The position numbers and the translations under genes were made by a program. 64,000 nucleotides of DNA from Galerina marginata. Taxonomy: Eukaryota; Basidiomycota; Agaricomycetes; Agaricales; Galerinaceae. The notes under the pieces were generated by a model. It did not search any database. It was not told where the DNA came from and saw nothing but the letters and a program-made list of their open reading frames with translations. The stretch is from the NCBI GenBank assembly GCA_023014335.1, contig JAECYW010000020.1, forward strand, positions 620,001 through 684,000, written 5' to 3'. Below, in pieces: positions 24,801 to 35,200 of this stretch; the stretch's first letter is position 1, and each line of letters starts with the position of its first letter.

Positions 24801-25409
24801 TTCAATATTAGGAACTCGCTTGGCGGTGTTCAACTCCAACTTGACATTGTCTCTCATTCTCGTTGCTACGGCTTTTAAGGCTAATCCAGACGGACCTCTC
24901 TTGTCCTGTCCTGTCCTGCCCCGTTGAGACCGATGAAAAAATTGTGGATAATGCCTCGGCGTGGCATTTGTTCGTGTCGTTCCATGTTCTTGTCGCCATT
25001 CCTCTATCTATAATATATCACCTCTTGGTTTTAACCCATTGGCGACCTAAGAGTGGGCATCCCCATAACGCTTAGCTTTAACCCTGCCCTGGGTTCCTAA
25101 CATCTTAACGCTTCCCTTTTCGCATCTGTTCTCTATCGTTATTATATCTCAAGAACAAAATTCGGCCGATATTCGATATAGTTCGTCCCATCGGAGACCA
25201 TAAACAATCAAGTTAGTTACTTACCCAGAGGACATTGAATATATATAGATGTTGTACGTCCCGCGATGTGATGTCTTGAAGTTCAACGAGTTTTTTGGCG
25301 CCTTACAGATTTGAAAAGACTGGAGCAGGAAAAAGAACAACTGAATTTCTAGTCCACCAATCTACGCGAAATTGTTCGAAAACAAATACGTTCGGTCAGG
25401 TCCTTAGCA
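21878..25409. other. Gene-poor region with degenerate tandem and dispersed repeats
   Basis: About 3.5 kb, pyrimidine-rich on the + strand, with no gene recognised. It contains a degenerate tandem duplication (listed separately) and, near 24165, a weak ggtccgtgcg match to the dispersed repeat header. A short direct repeat tgtcctgtcctg occurs near 24905. ORFs are short and motif-free. Confidence 0.4.
22668..23219. repeat. Degenerate tandem repeat, period about 490 bp
   Basis: The block cagtctcacgatg...gtgagttcatcgttagatgactgtc at 22668-22725 recurs, diverged, at 23160-23219 (cagtctcacgatg...gtggatttatcgtcggacgactgtc). The starts are 492 bp apart. Related phrases (gacgactg, gtttgctgga) recur near 22960 and 23475, so three or more decayed units may be present. 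Confidence 0.5.
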
Positions 25410-28034
25410 TTATTTCTCCCTTGCATCGATCACAAAGCCTGCCGCCAAACCCATCACATTATTCGGATCGCATTCGCGTCGTAGTGGTTTCAAAGCATCG
25501 TAATGATCGCGATAGATATCCCTGACCGGGGTTTCCTCGAGCGTAATGTTGAGGTACATTGGCAGGTCTTCGGTCGTGCACTTCTCCTGCAGAGCAACCT
25601 TGCGTAACACCGCTAGAGAGTTTGCAATATTTTTCAGCCAAAACTCGTCGTTGTCCCTCCCGGACCACTCAAACCATCCGACCAGCGGGCCGAAGACATT
25701 TCCTTCTTCGTGTGGCCATGCGGAGTCTTCTCGTCTGACGCCGTCGAAAGCCTTCTTATGGAATGGCCAGATTTCAAACGAGACTCGTGTCCCTTGGTTT
25801 GCCAACATCAAAGATGACAACTCCTGTCAAATGAATTGGTTTTTAGAATGAAATATGTTGTGTTAGTGAAACGTTCTGTCTTACCTTTGCCTGTTTTTCT
25901 GCCTCGTCCATGAGGGCCCGAGTGTAAGTTGTCACCATGATACAAGCCATTCGTCCTCTGAGGTCGGGAGGGCTGCAAGGTCAAGGAAGGTCAATCGATT
26001 TAGCTTCGATTAAGCCTTGGCCACGTTAATCCAGAAAGGTTTTGGAAACATACCGCTTCATCACCGCCGTCTTTCCTCCAACCTTGAACACCGTCAGTGA
26101 ATTCCTGTTTGTAAAGGTAATCAGTTCTGGTTCCTCAAAGGCCCGAACACACTGAAGATCGCAGCCGCGCACCAATCGATCTCACTTCCATTTTGACGCG
26201 ATGTGATTAATCCCCTATATATTCACAATAAGCAAGTGTTCATTGGACCAAGGAATTGAAGGTACTTTTCAATTAGATCAGCGTTGAGGACATTCCTAGA
26301 GAAAAAAGATAAGTGTTATTGTCGCTAACCCGAAATGCTGTAGAGAACGTACCTCCCTATGTCCTCGGAGGCAACGGGGACAAAGTCTCTGCATGTGATG
26401 TCAATGTTCTCGTTCCTTCTCACTGAAATTGGAAAGAATTTACTCTTGCAATGTTTTCAGCGAAACCGGCAAGTGTCTGAGAGAGATGGCCTCGTACGCC
26501 TCGGCAAGAGACATCGACGAAGGGTCTTGACTCTGGGAACTAGAGAACTGCGTTAAATCTTGACCCTCTGCGATATCACGGAATGAATCTGAGGAAAAAT
26601 AAAGGTTTTGAGCGGTATAAACCTACCTGGAACTTGAGGGAGTTGGGCCAAAGAACTATCGGTGTACCAGGCGTACAACGGAATAATCGACTAAGCCGGA
26701 GGGGTGAATCCACAAACTTAGAGAATTACCCAGAGATATAAATTACCTTCAACTCGCCGTCCTTGATATCGTGTCGAAATGCTGCTAAGAGAACGGCTGC
26801 CTGTGGCCGGTTTTCGGTTTGGATAAACGCAACCATGATGTCTTTGACGATGTTGCTCTCAGATACGGGGAATTCTTTTGATATGACGGGAGGGGTCTGT
26901 ATCATCTACCATCAGTGAAAATCGACTTGAACGACCTGAAAGATTGACCCTCTTGGCGTACTCGTGAACTCGCAGAGTAAACTGGCTGATGATACCAAAG
27001 TTGTGCCCTCCTCCCTGACCAGTCAAAATAATTGTAAGCACGCCATCGTATCATAGTATGGAAATTGTACCTTGAGGGCCATGAAAACCTCAGGATTCTC
27101 TTCACGATTGATGTTGCGGATGCCTTTGCTGGGTAGAACGGCCCGAAACCCGATAATATCGTCAATACCCAATCCAAACCGATTGGTCAGGAGGGAGTAA
27201 CCGCCGCCCAAGAGCCATCCTGAGACTCCGACCAGAGGGTCACCACCAACGACACCCGGAGCGGGGTCAGAGCTAAACTGTCCCAGATAATCGTAGACTC
27301 CCTGCCAGGTAACACCTGCCCCAACATCCAAAGCCTGCTTTTCCTTGTCATAGTTGATGTAAGTAAACCGTTCCATAGAAATGAGGATGCCTTGTTCATG
27401 TGGATAAATCTTAGGAACAGAGATATGGCCACCGCTCTTCAGCTATAGTATAATCCCTTGGGTAAACATGTGATAAAATGAGGAGCGGTGCTACATACCG
27501 CAAATGGGATGTTTATCCCTTTAGCTTTATTCTCTTCAAGGAGCTCGATCTGAAGCGGGGCCAATGGTAAAAAATAAAACTCATAACGAAATAAAAGTAC
27601 TTACAAGCCCACGCAGAGCAATCTCGTTACCTGGTTCCACGACGAAGGGAACGACATCTGAGATCCCGTTCGGGAAGCGGTGTACTATCGCGACTTCGTA
27701 CTTGGGAGTCCCTGTGGAGGACCTTCATTAATGCACGATTCCGTTCCAAGCAAAGAAAATGGATGCGCACCTCGCGGAAACACATCGATTGTAGCGTCCG
27801 CTGAGGATATACGACCGACGTCGTTTATGAAATCTTCTAACTTTCCCTGAGTCCAGTCATAGTCAATGTCTCGTATATGATTCGACTTTTCTGCGGATAC
27901 TCTAGTGTGGTCTGATTAGAACGCAGCTGACAAGCGACAGAATAAATGGCAGAGAGGTGACGTACCACCATAGGTACCGTTAAGCAAAGAAGTCGAGGTT
28001 GGGCAATGAGCTAGCTCTAATCTGAATCAGCCAT
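25410..28034 (-). CDS. FAD-linked oxidoreductase, berberine-bridge-enzyme type
   Basis: Flavin-dependent oxidase or dehydrogenase acting on small molecules or sugars. The FAD-binding part spans DVFPRGTPKYEVAIVHRFPNG, VVPFVVEPGNEIALRGL, KSGGHISVPKIYPHEQG (the GGH motif whose His usually carries covalent FAD), LDVGAGVTWQGVYDYL, GVVGGDPLVGVSGWLLGGGYS and GGGHNFGIISQFTL. The substrate-side half follows over small exons. The BBE C-terminus reads MYLNITLEETPVRDIYRDHYDALKPL..DPNNVMGLAAGF, with the stop at 25410-25412. About ten introns. The first exon (ELAHCPTSTSLLNGTYG) has no ATG in frame. The ATG at 28034, behind a TATAAAG, reads MADSD then stop, one frame away. Either a small indel has broken the start or an upstream exon was missed. 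No signal peptide can be assigned. Confidence 0.75.
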
Positions 28035-28140
28035 CTTGCACAAACTGAATGGGTGGGGCACAAACGTGTAACTTTGAAGCGATTATCCGATATGCCCAGA
28101 GGAGGGTGGAAGACAGCGATAGAGCGGTGAGCCTATGACC

Positions 28141-28147
28141 CTTTATA
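28141..28147 (-). promoter_or_regulatory. TATA box upstream of the FAD oxidoreductase gene
   Basis: TATAAAG on the minus strand, about 107 bp upstream of the ATG at 28034. It suggests that transcription starts just beyond and that the first coding exon should lie near 28034, which makes the out-of-frame ATG notable. Confidence 0.45.
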
Positions 28148-29810
28148 CATATCTCTCTGTGCGCTAAAATGGCGACTGTCAATTCGCGATGAACTCGGAG
28201 CTTGAGGTCGTATGTTCGCCACGTCAGTTTAGGCGCTGGTAAGTTCCAACATGAGAGTGGTCACCTGTCAAAAGGTCCTTATCGATATCTATCGATAATC
28301 ACGAAGGCGAAACAAACGTAAAGGTTCTAGGTCAAGTCTCCTTCCATGCTTTTCTGGGTGTCGAGTGTCAAAAGTCGACATACGAAATGGAACATGATGA
28401 TTACTGTTGTTGTCCACGATCAACACGTGCCTTTTCAAGTTCCTTAGCACGAAAGTTCGGATGTCTCTTGGAGAATTACACTTCCAGTCAGGACAACTGT
28501 CGGTACAGTTCTTCCCCTAGAAAAACTGTTCAACGATCGTTGACGGTAAAATCCACTGAATTTATGATCAAGAGCCAGTGAGGAGGGTTAAATCTAAAAA
28601 CGGAGTTCGGAAGCAGGAGCTATGTATAGGAGATGGCGTGTACTTCGTGAGTCGTGACCTACCTCATTGAGATTGAGTTAATAAAGGTTTGAATAGCATG
28701 GGCCGAGAGCTTTGGCCCCAATTCAGACTAGTAATAGCATTCAAGATAAGCGAAACAGGATGCAGAGCCTCGGATAACGAGGTATGAATGCCCCAGGAAC
28801 GGCCTCCATTATGCCTCCATCCATTCGTCCATTCATCTGGTCATCTGTCTATCCATCCATCAGTATATAGAAGCGCCCAAAATAGGCACTAACTGGTCAG
28901 ATGGGCAGATGACACTTCGCGTTCAATTTGAAGTAATTAGCATCAAGGAAATGAATAAAATTGCTATATCTAATATCTGAGATTAATTGCTACAAATATG
29001 AGCACAATAGGATTTTATATATTTTTTGGATCAGGCCGGTGCTCAGTTATCAAGGCACTAGTTTTGCAAGTCGGACAGATTGATAGGCCTTCAGACAAAT
29101 GCTAACGCGCTAATAAGTCATCCTCTGCAATCTGAATACCCGGTGATGTATACCCGGCATCAGGAAGTTCGTTTAGGGGGGCATTCAAGTTCACGGTGTG
29201 AAGGAAAGCCTGAATGTGGAAAACTACAGATGTTAGATTGCAGGACGTACCCCAAAATCAGAACGTGCTGGCGTGCACGATCAAAGAACGTTCCCGCCCG
29301 CCCCAAATGGTTGTTCGAGGACACGAACGCTACTTCACTGAGATTCATTCCAGAACAAAAAGGTGCAGATTATGTGTTCTTGTGATAGGAGGCTAACTTT
29401 GGAAGCCAGAACCACAGGCAAAGACTCTCCCCTCGGCACTCCAGGTCCCCCCAGATGACGCGACTCTGCCTGGCTTGGTATCTCGTCTAATCTTACGTGG
29501 AATACTTTTTTGCGTTCAAAGATCACCGAGAGAGGACATGATCTGCCTGTCGCTTTGCTGAAAAAGATCCCCTGGGTCGGTGACCATAGTTTGACGCATA
29601 CTTTTGATTCAGAGGCGTTCTTCAGCGAGCATGGTCTTCCACGATGTACTTTTCTACACAGATTTTCAGTGCAAATATTGGCATTCGTACATTTAGACGG
29701 TGGGTAAATGTCAAAGGGCCTAGACAAACTCCTTGGTGTCCGAGTTCTATCTTCTGATTCTGGTTCTTGTCTGTTGCTTCTCAATATGAAACGCACTAGG
29801 AGTCTAAAAG
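28148..29810. other. Spacer without supported gene
   Basis: About 1.7 kb. A low-complexity tccatccattcgtcc-like stretch occurs near 28800-28860. Minus-strand frames near 29160-29800 are open for up to 153 codons but show no family motif. Nothing else is recognised. Confidence 0.35.
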
Positions 29811-31510
29811 TGGGAAATAAAAGCTAAGACGCACCGGTGAGATTTACATAATAGATAGTTTGAAGTCAATGAGATACTGAAAGGGACGTTAAACGAGAGA
29901 GAGCTCACCGAGGCCGGTGTATTCTCGATGAGAGATGCTTCCTGTTAGAAAAAGCAAGTTAATACAGGAGGACACCGAAAATAATCGGGTTATTTTACCC
30001 AGATTAAGCAAGTCATCAGAGACATGCATCCGAGTCGTCAATGACATCTAAGATAGCGAATACTAGACAGTAAAACATGCATAACGGTCTTGCCAGTGCT
30101 ATCTGCCCCTCTGTGGAAGCAAGAATCGCGAGAAATATCGCAGTATAAACGCCACCGTCAGCAGAAGACCTTAGATTCATGCAGCGGAGTACAATCAAGG
30201 GTGGAAAAAGTGGCGATCAATGAGACGGAGATCGAACTCAGAGATGAATGCGACAGTAAAGGCATAGCAGGATGCAAGTCATGTAAAGCAAGCTTGGGAC
30301 AAAACTTCAAGCATATGTTTACAGATTTCGAAAAGCGGGATCGGTGCAAAAGAGAATTGTTAGTTTGGGACAAGGAAGTGAATATTTGAATCCTGGAAGC
30401 GAAGAATGAGCCCAGGGACCGTGCGAAAATCCTCAAACCGCCATCAATTTCCAATCAATTTCACTCTTCCTTTTTCCCCGATATCGCGCTACCTCCAGCC
30501 TTTGCCAATTGCTTACGCCTTCTAGCTTGGCCTGATTGCTTTTTTGGAGTTAAATTGCCTGTAATACTATGCCGCATTTATATGCTCACAAGCAGCTTGG
30601 TCTGGATGTTCGATCTGCCCTGCCTTCTGTCCTATATTGCCCGTTTATTCATTACCGAGTACCAGAGCCTCACTATTCACGGAAGCACCATGGCATCTTT
30701 GTCTCGAGTGTTTTCTCTTTGTTTTGGCGTAGACATTAAGTTTAGAAGAAGCCCTTCAGTATTCAGGTATGTTTCCCTGCTTCCTGCTGCATCGTTCGTG
30801 TTCTTAACAGTATTTCTAGGCTTTAGCTACTTATCCTTATTTAGATTGAAGTCGTGCTAAACCAGGTTGGTAATAATGCATCCTCTCTATTTCATTCTAT
30901 CGTCCTTCTCAGTTTTTTCTCTAGACTCCCGCTGTGCCCATATCCTGGCTACATGTTCACCCCGGTGAAACAAGGTAAAGGTGACCAGGCCCCATTCACC
31001 GCTGTCGATGCATATGTCTTGTTATTCCTCCTTGACGTACCGCCGCTGACCTGAAATTTAATTCAATCGCACTCCGCCAATGCAGTTACCTACATTTTTC
31101 TGAAAGAACAAACCCCGTCGTTGTTGTGCATTTACGAAAAGCATAACGAGCATTGCCGCGTTACCGACCTACATCAAGCGGTGAGTTTCGAGATTCTCTT
31201 CAAGTCTCGGTCCTTGTCTGGTGGCTTTCCTTCTTCCTTGTGTTGCTACCCCCCCTCGACGTTTCCCAGGCTCATTAGGCGCACCGCATCAACTTATACG
31301 CTGCCGTATTCAGAGTTGGGAAGACTCCCTCGCGAGTACGAGAATACGGGCGATCATTCATGTATTCGCATCTCATGTATCGGAGGGTCTAGAGTTACAA
31401 TAACAGGGCTTCGATCGGACACGCCCTGATAGGAAGCTTTGCAGGCGACATGAGCGGAGGGCTTAGCACCGGCTTAGCGGTCTCGTAGACACTGGCGAAT
31501 AGATCTCTAC
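29811..31510 (+). repeat. Dispersed repeat, copy 1 (about 1.7 kb)
   Basis: Diverged but collinear with 44015-45332. Shared landmarks, in order: gggaaataaaagctaagacg; gagagagctcaccgaggccgg; cctgttag..aagttaatacaggaggacaccga; catgcatccgagtcgt; cccctctgtggaagcaagaatc; ggagtacaatcaagg; gtttgggacaaggaag; ggaccgtgcgaaaa..ccgccatca; and cttagcggtctcgtagacactggcgaat. No intact protein is evident. Terminal inverted repeats and target duplications were not resolved, so class is unknown. Confidence 0.7.
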
Positions 31511-32005
31511 CCAATGCAGCAACTTATGAATTAAATAGAGACATATGTTTAATCCATAGATTATTGTCCACGTTTATCAATGATAGTTAGTTCGGCCTTG
31601 GTTTCGCCGTGAATACACTTCGACTCGTGAAGTCCTGGAACCCAATTTGGGAAAATGTCCCTCCCGGACATTGCCCAATGGGAACCAAAAGTCTAAGGCC
31701 TAGCATTGTTTCTCTCAATCGTGACTACGACATAGTTAGCATGTCCATTTTGCAGAGATAATGAGCTAGTGTCGGGTCAATATAGATTGTCGGCCAGTTC
31801 AGGAAAAAGACCAATGTAGCCCATTGCAGTAACGCTGTAGCCAACGGCAATAGCGCTAGGGACAGCCGTTTCCCAGACACGAATAGTATGGCACAGACCT
31901 CATGGAACTGACGTAGACCTATGGCATTATCCTGTGCCTCTACAGTGGGGTTGGTACACGAAAGTAATTCCTGTTCGACAATTCAGTATAATCTGGCCTA
32001 ACTAA

Positions 32006-32014
32006 ACTAGTATT
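32006..32014. repeat. Left 9-bp target-site duplication of the MULE element (ACTAGTATT)
   Basis: ACTAGTATT directly abuts the left terminal inverted repeat (GGGGCACAAGAAAATTACCG) and recurs exactly at 40733-40741 beside the right one. Nine-bp duplications are typical of Mutator-like elements. Confidence 0.9.
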
Positions 32015-32180
32015 GGGGCACAAGAAAATTACCGTGTACTACCGAGCACAGCCGTGCACGGCTTACCGTGCATCAGCCAGTACCGTGCACTACCGAGCAC
32101 TGTCTGGGCTTTCAGGTGGGTCGTACCGTGCATTACCGTGCATTACAGAGTTAGCAGTAGCTGTTACCGTGCAATGATAA
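32015..32180. repeat. Left TIR and subterminal TACCGTGCA-type array
   Basis: About nine copies of (T)TACCG[T/A]GCA[C/T]-like motifs in 165 bp, some in inverted orientation (gccgtgcacggc). Similar arrays occur at 39640-39840 and 40600-40732. By analogy with other DNA transposons, these are probable transposase-binding sites. Confidence 0.75.
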
Positions 32181-32228
32181 AAGAAGTAAATTTCAGTCCG
32201 TCAATTTAAACTACAAGCAGTAAAGTAA

Positions 32229-35200
32229 TTAAGTGGCCTTTTTCTTTTTGATTGGGCGAGGTTTGGGTGCAGGTTTCGATGTGACTGGTTGTTTGACGGA
32301 GGGAGTATATTGTATGAAGTCTGGACCTTGCTATAATTATGGTCAGGACACTGTTATCATCTCAGATTATGTAGGCAAAGTCCTACCTGAATATCGTCTT
32401 CGTCAAATGAATGGTCGTCCTTATTCCACTCGTAGGGGATATTGGAATAAGGGTCCCAGTTATCCTGGTGATGTCCGACATCCAAACCCCACTGATAATA
32501 ACCTGCAATGCCGGCTTGAGCTGAAACCTCGAACATTTCTTCTTCGAGCCGATACAGGCATTCACATTCAACATCGACATCGACCAAGCGTGAAGGGGTA
32601 CCTGTAAATTGAACCTCCCAAGCTCGTTCGAGAAGTTTCTGCCAGCTGAATTTCGCTGTCTTCGGATCAGAATTTAGAGAATGAGCAATGTAAAGCGTAT
32701 AGGCGTGAGCAATAGGCAAGTATCCAAGCCAGGACAATCGGAGTTCCTTGTCCTCGAGAGTGATATGGACATCAAACCAGTTGGCAATTCGGGCACGGTC
32801 GAGGACTGAGAGAGAGCCGACGTACGGAACCAGGGTACTGTGCAGTGGATTCTTCGTGCCTTCGAGCCATAATTTTGCAGGTATGAATATATCCTTTAAG
32901 TCGTTAAACCGGTGGGTAGTGAGCTTGGTAAGAATGTCTTTGAAGGGAGAAAGAATCTCGTCGATCTCCTTTGTGTAAGGAATCCTGGTCGGATCGGCCA
33001 GGACGTCCTCGGAGTTTTCGACTTCGAAAGCATGCTTCCATTTCCCAAGCTGTGATTTGTGACTTAGCTGCGCATTTTCATCTAAGTCAAAATACTCACC
33101 CTAATTGTCCGTCGAGCGACACGATTGAGCCAGAGGGAGTCGACGATGTCAGTGGGTTCAACGAGTGATACCCCACCGGCCACAACACTGGTCGACGTAA
33201 AATCAGTTTCCCTCCACCACTGAACCCGCCAGTCGCCGCCATCAACCTGCTGAATAAGGCGGACTGGGTACCAGAAGTCACCATGTTTGGCAAGTGCACC
33301 GCGTCCAGGTCTGAAGAAAAAGTCCGTCACCTATATGCGATATAGAGCTACTATTTTACTCACATTAAACGCTTTGACAAGGGTTTTTTATACCACTTGA
33401 TTCGTGCCTCTGCCTTTCTGTTGCGTATAATAAGTCAGTACTTTTCATTCCCCCATGGATTCCCTAGGAATGGTAGGAATCCCTCTATTCCTACAGGATT
33501 CCTAGTGGAATTGGAGGAATTCCCTCCATTCCTTAGGGATTCCCTTCATTCCTGGGATTCCTAGGAATTCCCTAAGGAATCCTTAGGGAACATAGGTGCA
33601 ACATGAGACATGACTGACATTTCCTCACTATCTTAATGGCTCTTAATATTAGATGATAAGATAATACAATTATATTATTAATCACTATTTGTAGCAGCCA
33701 TTAATTACTTGTAACTAGGTTATACTAATGACTACCTTACATATAGATATATATGAGAAGACGAAGGGTGGGTGGGCACGAGGGAGATGATGGCAGAGGG
33801 GTCGAGCTGGCCTCAACGCGGCCGTTCCTAACCAAGCGGCGGCATCGCCGTGACGTGGTAGAGGTAGGCGACGGCACCGCCTCGCAAACCGACGAGGGTT
33901 GGGGCCTGGAGGACCGTCGGGTGCCGTTGGTGGAATAGCCGCGGCAGTGGGGCTCGACGAGGCTACGCGGGCGACGTGGGTGATAGTAGGGGTCGACGTG
34001 GCGCTGGCTCGAAATAGCGGCGAACGCGGCTGGGGCGTTCGCGGGAGCGGCGGTCGTGGTTCAAATGCTGTTTGAAGGCGTCAGCGGAGGGTTAGAATGG
34101 TGGGTGTGGTGCTTACCGGGCGTCACTGGGCCCAAACGGCCTCTCGAGTTCCGTGACGTGCTATTCGCGCCACGTCAGCAAGCTACGGGCTCGTGGAGGC
34201 GGGGCCTGCGTTCGTTCGACGTAGGGCGTGTGACGCAGTGGTGGTAGGCGTCGAGGTGGCGGCGGCAGGTGGCGCCTCGGGTGTCAATGGTGGGGTTGGG
34301 CTCGAAAACGCGGCGCCGGGGTGATGGGCATCGGGTTCCGTTCGCAAAACGGATGCGAACGGGCGGGCGATGGGCGCTGGTGGTTGCGGTTGGGCGCCGC
34401 GGGAGTCCCAGCACACGGGTGGTGCGCATCGTCAGAGGTGGTGGGGGCTAATGGGGCCGCGGTGGGCTCGGAGTGAGTCCGGGGGGCAATGCGAGGCCAA
34501 ACCGGCGGCAGTGAGGGTCGACGTGGCCGCTGTTCATTCGAAAAGACGGCGGAGGGGTCGAGCTGGGGTTGACGTGGCAGTCCTCGCGGCTGCCGTTGGT
34601 TCGAAACGGCAGTGGACGGGTCTGAGGTGGATGATGGGGCATTAACGAGGGTGGAGGATGTATGGATGGGATTGGGGGTGCTTACCGGTACCTCTGGTCC
34701 CTTTCCCCCCACTCCGTAAGGCGCCGCGACGTGACCAACGCGCTGTTCGGCCTCTACGGCCCTTGACGTGGCATTCTCGACGGGGTGGGGAGGTGTTGGA
34801 GTCGTGGTGGCGGGGCCGGTGACGTTCGACGTGGCGGGTAGTGCAATGTGGCGGGGTCGACGTGGCGCCTGCGAATCGAGCGCGCGGGTGGACGTGGCGG
34901 CGAAAGGTCGCGGGCTGGGGGGCGGTACCAGACGAGTAGGGAGGGGGGAGAGGGATGGTGGTGGTTGACGGGAAAGGGACTGGCACGACGTGACAGAATC
35001 AACAAACCACGGGCGGTGGGAACGTTACGTAATCGCTGATGTAACTCGCATATTCCGCCGCGGAATCCCACCAAATTCCCCATTCCGGACGTTCCGCGCC
35101 GGATTCCGCCGGAATATAACCCACGGAATTGGGGCTTTTGGCTGGTCCCTCAGCCATTCTGATTCCTGCAGGATTCCGGCCGGAATATCGAAATTCCGCG

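Noticed and set aside
34175..35083. Several long ORFs on both strands
   Set aside because: Stop codons are rare by composition in the GC-rich insert; Pro/Arg/His-rich translations without motifs, all inside a spliced intron.
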